From positions 1 through 64,000 of the forward strand of contig PVWD01000005.1 in assembly GCA_003003615.1 (NCBI GenBank): a stretch of DNA of 64,000 nt. The letters run 5' to 3'. This DNA is from a filamentous cyanobacterium CCP2 (GTDB lineage: Bacteria > Cyanobacteriota > Cyanobacteriia > Elainellales > Elainellaceae). Made by a program: the position numbers and the translations under genes. Below the pieces are notes generated by a model. That model saw only the letters and a list, made by a program, of their open reading frames with translations. It had not been told where the DNA came from and did not search any database. Below, in pieces: positions 26,022-33,371 of this stretch; position 1 is the stretch's first letter; every line of letters starts with the position of its first letter.

Positions 26022-26336
26022 ATGACCGGAGAAGAATTACACCAACTGCTATTGGCAAAGTGGGGACGGTCTTATGATGTGCAGCTACGACGGGGCACAG
26101 GCAAAGTTTTTCTGCAAGTAATGTGGAAATACTTGGAGCAGGCTTCTTTTCCCCTGACTGAGGCAGAATACCTGGCCCATTTAGACGAGGTGGCAGGCTA
26201 CATCAACGCTTGGGGAGGGACAGCCCAAGTACAGGGTTTTATTGCCCAAACTCGCGATCGGCCTCGCCTGGGTAAGGCAGTTAGTATTCCGATCGATTTG
26301 GGGGAACGCGCTTCAGAATGGCTGCTGGAGTTTTAG
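26022..26336 (+). CDS. DUF3067 family protein
   Basis: Small (104 residues) protein of the DUF3067 family, which is shared by cyanobacteria and plant chloroplasts and has no assigned function. Features: N-terminal helix MTGEELHQLLLAKWGRSYDVQLRR, then beta-like KVFLQVMWKYLEQASFPLTEAEYLAHLDEVAGYINAWG, and the conserved C-terminal RDRPRLGKAVSIPIDLG. ATG start; stands alone between two minus-strand genes. Family call rests on remembered sequence pattern. Confidence 0.75.
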   Translation: MTGEELHQLLLAKWGRSYDVQLRRGTGKVFLQVMWKYLEQASFPLTEAEYLAHLDEVAGYINAWGGTAQVQGFIAQTRDRPRLGKAVSIPIDLGERASEWLLEF

Positions 26337-26482
26337 CTGCCTCAGCATGAAAATTTTCCCAACCATGAGATTGGCCCTTTGAAATCCTCTTTAAGGGATT
26401 CAGGGCGAGTGCTTAAAATCAGGTCAATTCCGTTAAGCAAACCTGTTACCCGTACAAGCTACATTACCCGATCGCCAAATCA

Positions 26483-27010
26483 TTACCACAACGCTGACGG
26501 TGGTTCGGTGGGAGTTGGGGGTTGAACACCTGGTGCTGGTGGTAAGGGAGGAGCCCCTGGCACAATTCGAGGGATGGCAGGAGGCGGTAAGGGGTCTTCT
26601 ACGAAGAGCGGAGTCGTCGCTAATGAGCCGGTAAAGGGATTGGGAAAATCAGCAACCCGAATCAGGTCAAAAGGTTGAATCTGCTGCTCTAATAGCTCTT
26701 GATACAGTTCATTAATCCGACGACCATCTCCACCAATGTCGTTTTCGATCGTGCCAAAAATGGGTAAAAGAGTGCGGGGAAATCGTTGATTGCGGTAGAA
26801 ATTTTGGTCTTGGGTAAAAAATGTATCTTCAACTTGCTGCTGAACCGTTGGAATCTCGACGATTTCTCCATCTTCAACTCGGAAAGGAACCGTTGTCACT
26901 TGCGCGAATGCGTCACTTCCAAGCAACCCCGTTATGACAATAGAAATGGGAATTATTCCGATACGATAACCCAGGTGCTTCCAACTTTCTTCACCTAACC
27001 TCATGCCCAT
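26483..27010 (-). CDS. Secreted hypothetical protein with Pro-rich tail
   Basis: Unrecognised 175-residue protein. An N-terminal hydrophobic stretch IGIIPISIVITGLLGSDAFAQ (about residues 17-37) ends in AFA-Q, a plausible signal peptidase I site. The mature part carries an acidic segment VPFRVEDGEIVEIPTVQQQVEDTFFTQDQNFYRNQRFP and ends in a Pro-rich tail (PPPAIPRIVPGAPPLPPAPG). Probably periplasmic or cell-wall associated. No enzyme motif. Confidence 0.6.
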   Translation of the reverse strand: MGMRLGEESWKHLGYRIGIIPISIVITGLLGSDAFAQVTTVPFRVEDGEIVEIPTVQQQVEDTFFTQDQNFYRNQRFPRTLLPIFGTIENDIGGDGRRINELYQELLEQQIQPFDLIRVADFPNPFTGSLATTPLFVEDPLPPPAIPRIVPGAPPLPPAPGVQPPTPTEPPSALW

Positions 27011-27371
27011 AAACCTGCCCTCACAAACCTAAAAAGACTGCTTTACTCACGCCTGAATTCATGCAAATGTTGCTGAATACTTAAGCAATTAGCAATGGCT
27101 CATTTTTTAAGCCTTTAGTTCATCATACGGTCTATGATCAAAGTTGGCACAAAAATTCTTTTCTCAAAGTTTAGTGTTTGGCATTCTTTTTAACCTGTCC
27201 ATAAAACTACGGAGCAATCAATAGAGCGATCGTTGTCAAAGCCCGTGTTTCCTATTAGAAGAGAGGAGGCTGTATATCATGCAAAATATTGCTTCCCATC
27301 GCTGAAACCAGCCTTAGCGAAAGAGCCTGCGTTTATTTTCGGTATAGTTATTCCTTAAATCTCTACGTCCC
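27011..27371. other. 361-nt region upstream of pyrE
   Basis: Divergent promoter region. Contains an 8-codon mini-ORF (27279-27305) with a strong ribosome-binding site GAGGAGG about 9 nt before its ATG. No recognisable PyrR or UTP-sensing attenuator hairpin was found. Confidence 0.5.
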
Positions 27372-27992
27372 ATGTCTGATCAAATCTCTGCTTCAACGAC
27401 ATCACCCACGCCGATCGTTGAGTCTAGCTTACAAACGGTACGCCAATATTTGCTCGATTTATTTTGCACGGTTGCCTACCGTGAAGGTGACTTTGTTTTG
27501 TCTTCAGGGCAACGCAGCACCTACTACATCAATGGTAAACAGGTCACATTACATCCCCTTGGTGGAGTGGCTGTTGGACGGGTTTTGCTGTCCTTGCTGC
27601 CGCCTGATACCCAAGCTGTTGCTGGTTTGACCCTAGGAGCCGACCCAATCGTCACTGCAACGAGCATTGTTGCTGCCTATGCTGGGCAAGCCATCACGCC
27701 GCTGATTGTTCGCAAGGAAGCCAAAGGGCACGGTACGCAAGCCTACATTGAAGGGCCGACTTTACCTCCCGGCAGCTCGGTTGTGGTGCTAGAAGACGTG
27801 GTGACAACGGGGCAATCCGCACTGAAGGCGGTCGATCGTCTGCGTCAGGCTGGGTACACTGTGACTCAAATTCTTTCCCTGGTCGATCGACTTCAGGGAG
27901 GAGCCGAACTTTATGCAGAACAAGGGATTGGGTTTCAGACTGTTTTCTCAATTCAGGAGATTCAGAGGCGATCGGCGGAGTTGAGGGAGTAG
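27372..27992 (+). CDS. pyrE: Orotate phosphoribosyltransferase
   Basis: Fifth step of de novo pyrimidine synthesis: orotate + PRPP gives OMP + PPi, in the cytosol. The 206-residue protein has FCTVAYREGDFVLSSGQRSTYYINGKQVTLHP near residues 32-62, AGLTLGADPIVTATS, the flexible-loop VRKEAKGHGTQAYIEG near 115-130 and the PRPP motif VVVLEDVVTTGQSALKAVDRL near 133-153. ATG start. Single gene; followed at once by a palindromic unit and a 7-bp tandem repeat. Confidence 0.96.
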   Translation: MSDQISASTTSPTPIVESSLQTVRQYLLDLFCTVAYREGDFVLSSGQRSTYYINGKQVTLHPLGGVAVGRVLLSLLPPDTQAVAGLTLGADPIVTATSIVAAYAGQAITPLIVRKEAKGHGTQAYIEGPTLPPGSSVVVLEDVVTTGQSALKAVDRLRQAGYTVTQILSLVDRLQGGAELYAEQGIGFQTVFSIQEIQRRSAELRE

Positions 27993-28012
27993 AGACGCGA
28001 AATTTCATGTCT
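27993..28012. repeat. Palindromic AGAC-GAAATTTC-GTCT unit, left copy
   Basis: AGACGCGAAATTTCATGTCT begins one base after the pyrE stop. The core GAAATTTC is a perfect palindrome flanked by AGAC/GTCT. Nearly identical to 28081-28100. Confidence 0.7.
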
Positions 28013-28025
28013 GTACGAGAGTAGG

Positions 28026-28080
28026 GAGTGGAGAGTGGAGAGTGGAGAGTGGAGAGTGGAGAGTGGAGAGTGGAGAGTGG
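28026..28080. repeat. Heptanucleotide tandem repeat (GAGAGTG)n
   Basis: A partial unit GAGTG followed by seven full GAGAGTG units, ending in GAGATGCG. Seven-base short tandem repeats of this kind are known in filamentous cyanobacteria. Non-coding; lies between pyrE and the glnA terminator. Confidence 0.92.
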
Positions 28081-28100
28081 AGATGCGAAATTTCATGTCT
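28081..28100. repeat. Palindromic AGAC-GAAATTTC-GTCT unit, right copy
   Basis: AGATGCGAAATTTCATGTCT differs from the left copy at 27993-28012 by one base; the two units bracket the heptanucleotide repeat. Confidence 0.7.
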
Positions 28101-28122
28101 ACAGAAGAATCTGAAGCGCAAT

Positions 28123-28144
28123 AAAAAAGGGCGCAGCTGCGCCC
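28123..28144 (-). terminator. glnA intrinsic terminator
   Basis: On the minus strand GGGCGC AGCT GCGCCC (28144-28129) followed by TTTTTT (28128-28123). It is 26 nt after the glnA stop. Confidence 0.9.
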
Positions 28145-28169
28145 TAGGGTGAATGATCAAATCAGGAAT

Positions 28170-29591
28170 TTAGCAGTCGTAGTAGAGAGAGAACTCGTAG
28201 GGGTGAGGACGCAGGCGCATCGGGTTCACTTCGTTATCGAGCTTGTACTGAATCCAAGTGTTGATCAGGTCTTCAGTGAAGACTCCTCCCACCGTTAGGA
28301 ACTCATGATCCTTTTCCAGTGCTTCCAGCGCATCTTCCAAGGAGCCAGGAGTGGATGGAATTTTGGCCAACTCTTCGGGGCTGAGGTCGTAGATGTCCAC
28401 GTCCAGAGGTTCGCCGGGCTCAATCTGGTTCTTGATGCCATCAATTCCAGCACATAGCATCGCAGCAAATGCTAGGTAGGGGTTAGAACTGGCATCAGGA
28501 CAGCGGAACTCTAAACGCTTCGCCTTGGGGTTTGTCCCGGAAAGCGGAATCCGTACAGAAGCCGATCGGTTGCCTTGAGAGTAGGCCAGGTTCACCGGAG
28601 CCTCAAAGCCAGGAACCAATCGCTTGTAAGAATTCGTAGAGGGGTTGGAGAAGGCCAGAATTGCAGGGGCGTGCTTCAGGATGCCACCAATGTACCAGAG
28701 GGCCATTTGGCTTAATCCGGCATAGCCATCTCCAGCAAATAGAGGCTGTCCATCCTTCCAAATCGACTGGTGAGTATGCATTCCAGAACCGTTGTCATTA
28801 AAGACGGGCTTGGGCATGAAGGTGATGGACTTGCCATACTTCCGCGCTACGTTCTTGATGACGTACTTGTAAATCATCAAGTTATCAGCGGACTGCACCA
28901 GCGTATCAAAGCGGATACCGAGTTCACACTGACCGCCTGTTGCTACTTCGTGGTGATGCTTTTCAATGGGAACACCGACTTTGCCCATTGTCAGCAACAT
29001 TTCTGAACGGAGGTCTTGGGAGGTATCGGTAGGGGCAACGGGGAAGTAGCCTTCCTTGTAGCGTGGCTTGTAGCCAAGGTTGCCGCCTTCTTCCTTCCGA
29101 CCAGAGTTCCATCGGCCTTCAATGGAATCAACGTAGTAGTACCCTTCGTGCTGGTTTTGGTCAAAGCGGACATCATCAAAGATGAAAAATTCTGCTTCTG
29201 GGCCAAAGAAAGCCGTGTCGCCAATGCCTGTGCTGTTGAGATAGTCAATCGCCTTGCTAGCGATGACTCTGGGGCAGCGAGAGTACCATTCGCCCGTTCG
29301 CGGTTCTTTAATGCTGCAAATCACGCTGAGAGTCGGCGTTGACATGAAGGGATCGATCCATGCCGTTTTGGGATCAAGCACCATCATCATGTCTGATTCA
29401 TTGATGGCTTTCCAACCCCGAATACTTGATCCGTCGAAGGCTACACCATCTGTAAAACTACTTTCATCAATCTGGTTTGCACAAACTGTTAAATGCTGCC
29501 AAATTCCAGGCAAATCAACAAATTTGAGGTCAATGAGTTCAATGCCTTCACTGCTAATCCAGTTCAGAACTTCTTGCGGGGTCTGAGCCAT
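28170..29591 (-). CDS. glnA: Glutamine synthetase type I
   Basis: Makes glutamine from glutamate, ammonium and ATP; the entry point of the GS-GOGAT cycle. From the ATG at 29591 (AGGAG 7 nt upstream) the product is 473 residues, the normal GSI length; a longer in-frame ORF covers only the leader. Motifs: [23 protein letters not shown] (about 50-72), the ATP/metal block ending in [40 protein letters not shown], and the loop [28 protein letters not shown] carries the Tyr at the position adenylylated in enterobacteria, but cyanobacterial GS is instead controlled by the small proteins IF7/IF17 (family knowledge), whose genes are not here. Transcription is expected from the NtcA promoter at 29826-29867. 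Confidence 0.98.
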   Translation of the reverse strand: MAQTPQEVLNWISSEGIELIDLKFVDLPGIWQHLTVCANQIDESSFTDGVAFDGSSIRGWKAINESDMMMVLDPKTAWIDPFMSTPTLSVICSIKEPRTGEWYSRCPRVIASKAIDYLNSTGIGDTAFFGPEAEFFIFDDVRFDQNQHEGYYYVDSIEGRWNSGRKEEGGNLGYKPRYKEGYFPVAPTDTSQDLRSEMLLTMGKVGVPIEKHHHEVATGGQCELGIRFDTLVQSADNLMIYKYVIKNVARKYGKSITFMPKPVFNDNGSGMHTHQSIWKDGQPLFAGDGYAGLSQMALWYIGGILKHAPAILAFSNPSTNSYKRLVPGFEAPVNLAYSQGNRSASVRIPLSGTNPKAKRLEFRCPDASSNPYLAFAAMLCAGIDGIKNQIEPGEPLDVDIYDLSPEELAKIPSTPGSLEDALEALEKDHEFLTVGGVFTEDLINTWIQYKLDNEVNPMRLRPHPYEFSLYYDC

Positions 29592-29825
29592 GAACAACTC
29601 CTTAATCGTCTGGGCTATCGGACAGTGGACTGATAAGGTCTGGTTAAAAAAATGTATCGGTTCGGTTATCTTAAGCTCATTTGAACACTCTATCTGAACA
29701 GTCATTTAAAACTATTCTTCTAAATCTATTCACTCTCGATGAACAACACCATCGCGTAGTGCCGATCGCTCGAAGTAAGAGTGCAAACTTACGTTTGATG
29801 AACCGGGTCTTGACACACCTGAATC

Positions 29826-29867
29826 ATCCTAGGGATAGGGCCGACGAGATTTTGTATCATAAAATAC
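29826..29867 (-). promoter_or_regulatory. NtcA-activated glnA promoter
   Basis: Read on the minus strand: NtcA box GTATTTTATGATAC (29867-29854, consensus GTAN8TAC), then exactly 22 nt, then the -10 box TAGGAT (29831-29826, consensus TAN3T). The box sits inside a wider palindrome TTTGTAT...ATACAAA. This is the standard class II NtcA promoter layout, giving a predicted start near 29819 and a leader of about 228 nt. Confidence 0.9.
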
Positions 29868-30304
29868 AAAATTATGTCTAGCTTTTTTAGGCAGTTGGGA
29901 ATCAAGAATCGCCTTGAACGCTTAAGTCTGCTTGGGCAGGGCTAATGTACAGAACTTTCAATATTTAGCCAATCTACGATCGCTCGGACTTTGATGTGGA
30001 GTAACATGACACAGTTTGCGAATCTTTAAAGATTTTAAGGGTTGCTGCATCAGGCTTCTCTCGACAAATTTGAAAACCGGCGATCGATTCTTGGCAAAAC
30101 AAAGAATAAACAAGCCACATATTTGTGGGAATTTGTCGCAAAGTTTTAATAATTCTTTAGTTTGTTGATGACAGTTATGAATCTTAACAATGAACAGCCG
30201 CTCCTCTCAGAATTTCTGCCTAATTCTGTTAAACGCTGCGTGATAAACTAAATGGCGAAATAGTAAACAAACTACTGATAGAAACGTTTGGGAGACTAGA
30301 TTTC
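29868..30304. other. Region upstream of apcF
   Basis: AT-rich non-coding stretch between the glnA promoter and apcF. It must hold the apcF promoter and possibly distal glnA elements. No confident -10/-35 pair was assigned. A GTA-N7-TAC word near 30262 has the wrong spacing for NtcA. Confidence 0.5.
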
Positions 30305-30814
30305 ATGCGGGACGCAGTGACCAGTCTGATTAAAAACTACGACAGTACAGGTCGATATTTAGATCGGGATGCTCTCGATACTCTGAAATCTTATTTTGCT
30401 TCTGGCACAGAGCGGATACAGGCAGCAGCTGTGATCAATGCCAATGCTGCGTCGATCGTGAAGCAGGCAGGCGCACAGTTGTTTGAAGATATCCCTGAGC
30501 TAATCCGTCCCGGTGGCAATGCCTACACCACTCGTCGTTATGCAGCCTGTCTGCGCGACATGGACTATTACCTCCGCTATGCTAGCTATGCGCTAGTGGC
30601 AGGCAATATGGATGTTTTGGATGAACGAGTCCTGCAAGGGTTGCGGGAAACCTATAACTCCCTTGGGGTTCCCGTTGGCCCAACAGTGGTTGGAATCCAA
30701 ATTATGAAAGGCATTGTTAAAGAGCAAGTCGAAGCCGCAGGAGTGGCAGATGCAGCTTTCGTCGATCAGCCCTTTGACTACATGACTCGTGAGTTGGGCG
30801 AGAAAGATATTTAA
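30305..30814 (+). CDS. apcF: Allophycocyanin beta-18-type core subunit
   Basis: Phycobilisome core subunit that pairs with the chromophore domain of the core-membrane linker and helps pass energy to photosystem II. The 169-residue protein opens MRDAVTSLIKNYDSTGRYLDRDAL, the pattern of ApcF rather than ApcB (which starts MQDAIT...). The bilin-binding Cys82 lies in YAACLRDMDYYLRYASYALVAG, and Asn72, the residue methylated in beta-type subunits, is present in GGNAYTTRR. The ending YMTRELGE is also ApcF-like. It is monocistronic, away from other phycobilisome genes, which is common for apcF. Confidence 0.94.
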   Translation: MRDAVTSLIKNYDSTGRYLDRDALDTLKSYFASGTERIQAAAVINANAASIVKQAGAQLFEDIPELIRPGGNAYTTRRYAACLRDMDYYLRYASYALVAGNMDVLDERVLQGLRETYNSLGVPVGPTVVGIQIMKGIVKEQVEAAGVADAAFVDQPFDYMTRELGEKDI

Positions 30815-30945
30815 GCTGAATCCCCTTGATACACATCCGATCGCGTTAGGGGCAAACATGAAAGCAGATCTCTGTTTGGGAAGCTGTCACCTTCATGTTC
30901 TGCCTCTATTATTGTTTGAGGCTGTATGGCTGTGGAGTTAAACAG

Positions 30946-32064
30946 ATGACTCCTGAGATTTTTACGGTGCCGTTCATGCAACTCGCATCGGGCGATCGGC
31001 TCTCAGTTCAAGTTTATCAATATGTTGGTGCTACAGCTGGAAAAAAGGCGTACTTGCAAGCCAACTTACATGGAGCGGAAATTGCAGGCAATGCAGTCAT
31101 TCTGCAATTTATAGAATGGCTCAATACCCTGGATGCAACCCAACTCATTGGCGAAATTTGGCTCGTTCCGGTTTGTAATCCGATCGGCACCAATCAACGA
31201 TCGCACTACTTTTCCAGCGGACGGTATAACCATTACGATGGCAAAGATTGGAATCGAATTTTTTGGGACTACGAAAAAGCAGAAGAAGACCTAATGGCCT
31301 TTGCTAAGTCCCATTTAAAATCCGATCGTTCTACCATCCAACATCAGTTTCGGCAGCAAATTCAAGAACGGTTTTCTGGTCTATTGGAGCAGCTCAACGC
31401 TCCAAGCGGCGTTCCCGTCAGCGAACTTTATCGCTATCACCTCCAGTCGCTTTGCTTAGATGCAGATTATTTAATCGATTTGCACACTTCAGCCGGACAA
31501 GGACTCGATTACGTTTACTACTTCCGCGATCGAGAAGCCAGTGCCGCCTGGTTTGGTTTGCCCATTGGCATATTGCTGGATGTTTACGATGGTGATGCCT
31601 TTGATGAGGCATTTATCAAACCCTGGCTAGCTCTGGAAACCTGCTTTGCTGAACTAGGACGCGAACTGCGGTTTGACATTGAAGCTTGGACGCTAGAACT
31701 GGGAACTGCGATGCAGTGCAATCCGCAATCAGTGGAAAATGGACTGCTTGGGGTCAAAAATTATTTAGCTCGTAAAGGAATGCTGGCAACACCAGAACCA
31801 CCACTCCCCTTACAGGAGATGAAACTGACGACCCGCAGTACCATAAAACGCTACTACGCCCCTGCTGGCGGCATGATCCAATTCAAAATCGCTTTGGGGA
31901 GTACGGTGGAAGCAGGACAGCAACTCTACCAAATTCTTAGCTTTAATAAAGAGGGAAGGTTGCCCCAAAGGACAGATGTTCAAGCAGAACAAGCGGGCTT
32001 GGTGTTTGATTTATCCATCAATCAAGCTGTCAACCAAGGTGAATATGTGCTGGGTCTTTTGTGA
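30946..32064 (+). CDS. Succinylglutamate desuccinylase/aspartoacylase family protein
   Basis: Zinc-dependent M14-like deacylase/carboxypeptidase fold. The zinc site is visible: LQANLHGAEIAGNAV (HxxE) near residues 37-51 and DYLIDLHTSAGQGLDYVYYF (the third ligand His) near 172-191. VPVCNPIGTNQRSHYFSSGRYNHYDGKDWNRIF near 84-115 is the Asn-Arg substrate region, and a C-terminal biotinyl-like beta domain begins STIKRYYAPAGGMIQFKIALGSTVEAGQQLYQI. I chose the ATG at 30946 (GGAG 8 nt upstream), giving 372 residues. Substrate unknown. Separated from apcF by 131 nt. Confidence 0.87.
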   Translation: MTPEIFTVPFMQLASGDRLSVQVYQYVGATAGKKAYLQANLHGAEIAGNAVILQFIEWLNTLDATQLIGEIWLVPVCNPIGTNQRSHYFSSGRYNHYDGKDWNRIFWDYEKAEEDLMAFAKSHLKSDRSTIQHQFRQQIQERFSGLLEQLNAPSGVPVSELYRYHLQSLCLDADYLIDLHTSAGQGLDYVYYFRDREASAAWFGLPIGILLDVYDGDAFDEAFIKPWLALETCFAELGRELRFDIEAWTLELGTAMQCNPQSVENGLLGVKNYLARKGMLATPEPPLPLQEMKLTTRSTIKRYYAPAGGMIQFKIALGSTVEAGQQLYQILSFNKEGRLPQRTDVQAEQAGLVFDLSINQAVNQGEYVLGLL

Positions 32065-32103
32065 TCACCGTACTGAAACATCGTACCGAGACATTGACTA
32101 TCT

Positions 32104-33090
32104 ATGAGCCACGATATCCCAGATGAGCAAACCCCAAACCTTGAACCTGACTACATTACGGGTGCATCCATTCCGATCGCCCCAGACGGCTTTAAATCCG
32201 GTTTTGTCGGCATTGTCGGTCGTCCAAATGTGGGCAAATCAACCCTAATGAACCATCTGGTGGGGCAAAAAATTGCCATCACTTCACCTGTCGCCCAAAC
32301 CACCCGAAACCGTTTACGCGGCATCCTTTCCACACCCCAAGCCCAAATCATTTTTGTTGATACACCTGGCATCCACAAACCGCACCATCAGCTAGGGGAA
32401 GTCCTGGTTAAAAATGCTCAAATGGCAATTAATTCAGTTGATGTGCTGCTCTTTGTGGTGGATGGAACGGTTGAGGCGGGGGGTGGCGATCGATTTGTGG
32501 CTGATTTATTGAAACGGGCTGAGGTTCCCGTTCTTCTGGGAATTAACAAAATTGATCAGCAGCCTGCCAAGGCAGAAGAGACTGCTCAAATCGATCAAAG
32601 CTATGGCACGATTGCTGCTGAGCAAGGCTGGGTTACAATCAAATTCTCCGCACTGGATGGTGCAGGGCTGGACACGCTGCAATCTGCCCTGGTCGATCGG
32701 CTGGAATCTGGCCCATACTATTACCCGCCTGATTTAGTCACCGATCAGCCCGAACGATTCATCATGGGCGAACTAATCCGCGAACAAATCTTGATGCTGA
32801 CCCGTGAAGAAGTCCCGCATTCGGTGGCGGTGTCGATCGATCGGGTGGAAGAAGCCCCTGACATTACCCGGATTCTGGCAACGGTTTACGTTGAACGCGC
32901 CTCGCAAAAAGGAATCTTGATTGGCAAGGGCGGCAAAATGATGAAGGCGATCGGTTCGGCTGCCCGTCAGCAAATCCAAAAGCTGGTGATGGGCAAGGTT
33001 TACCTGGAAATGTTTGTCAAAGTCCAACCCAAATGGCGACAGTCAAGAATTCAGCTTGCAGAGTTGGGCTATCGGGTGGAAGAAGGATAA
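32104..33090 (+). CDS. era: GTPase Era
   Basis: Essential GTPase that binds the 3' end of 16S rRNA during 30S maturation. The 328-residue protein has a G1 loop GRPNVGKST at residues 39-47, the switch region TTRNRLRGIL, G3 DTPGIHKPHHQLGE, G4 NKID, G5-like KFSALDGAGLDTL, and a C-terminal KH domain with GKGGKMMKAIGSAARQQIQKLMG-type sequence near 280-300. The N-terminus is about 30 residues longer than in Escherichia coli. It follows the deacylase gene after 39 nt and may share its transcript. Confidence 0.97.
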   Translation: MSHDIPDEQTPNLEPDYITGASIPIAPDGFKSGFVGIVGRPNVGKSTLMNHLVGQKIAITSPVAQTTRNRLRGILSTPQAQIIFVDTPGIHKPHHQLGEVLVKNAQMAINSVDVLLFVVDGTVEAGGGDRFVADLLKRAEVPVLLGINKIDQQPAKAEETAQIDQSYGTIAAEQGWVTIKFSALDGAGLDTLQSALVDRLESGPYYYPPDLVTDQPERFIMGELIREQILMLTREEVPHSVAVSIDRVEEAPDITRILATVYVERASQKGILIGKGGKMMKAIGSAARQQIQKLVMGKVYLEMFVKVQPKWRQSRIQLAELGYRVEEG

Positions 33091-33133
33091 AAAGCTCTTT
33101 TTGCTTCGAGTTTTCTGCTTTTCTTGAGAAATA

Positions 33134-33233
33134 TGGCAACGGATGGAAAAGTTAGGACAATCTCAGGTAACTGAAACCCAAAACGGATCATGGCATTACG
33201 GAACTGTCTTAACGCGCTTGCATAGGGCTATAT
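33134..33233 (+). repeat. Dispersed ~100-bp repeat, copy A
   Basis: Begins TGGCAACGGATGGAAAAG, continues TTAGGACAATCTCAGG, CTGAAACCCAAAACGGATC, GGCATTACGGAACTGTC and ends near GCTTGCATAGGG. It is nearly the reverse complement of 6396-6497, located in the gap after era. Confidence 0.85.
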
Positions 33234-33371
33234 TGTCAAATCCTTACAACCTGCTTGACATTGCAGATTTCATGGATTGCTGTGATTTCTGAAACAGTCT
33301 TGGGAATGCTGAGTATAGAAGCCCCATCCCTTATTCGCTTAACACTCGGCATTCAATAGGACAGGATACCC

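Noticed and set aside
28026-28080. CRISPR array
   Set aside because: Unit is 7 bp with no spacers; a simple tandem repeat. No cas genes in the window.
29592-29705. In-frame N-terminal extension of glnA (38 extra residues)
   Set aside because: The ATG at 29591 has a good Shine-Dalgarno, gives the exact GSI length and the extension is leader RNA.
29592-29820. Glutamine riboswitch in the glnA leader
   Set aside because: The leader does not show the conserved glnA-motif core that I know of; only its length is suggestive.
30255-30275. NtcA box upstream of apcF (GTA-N7-TAC)
   Set aside because: Spacing is 7, not 8, and no -10 box lies 22 nt further.
30830-30860. Terminator after apcF (CCCCT ... 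AGGGG)
   Set aside because: Stem of only 5 bp with a long loop and no U-run.
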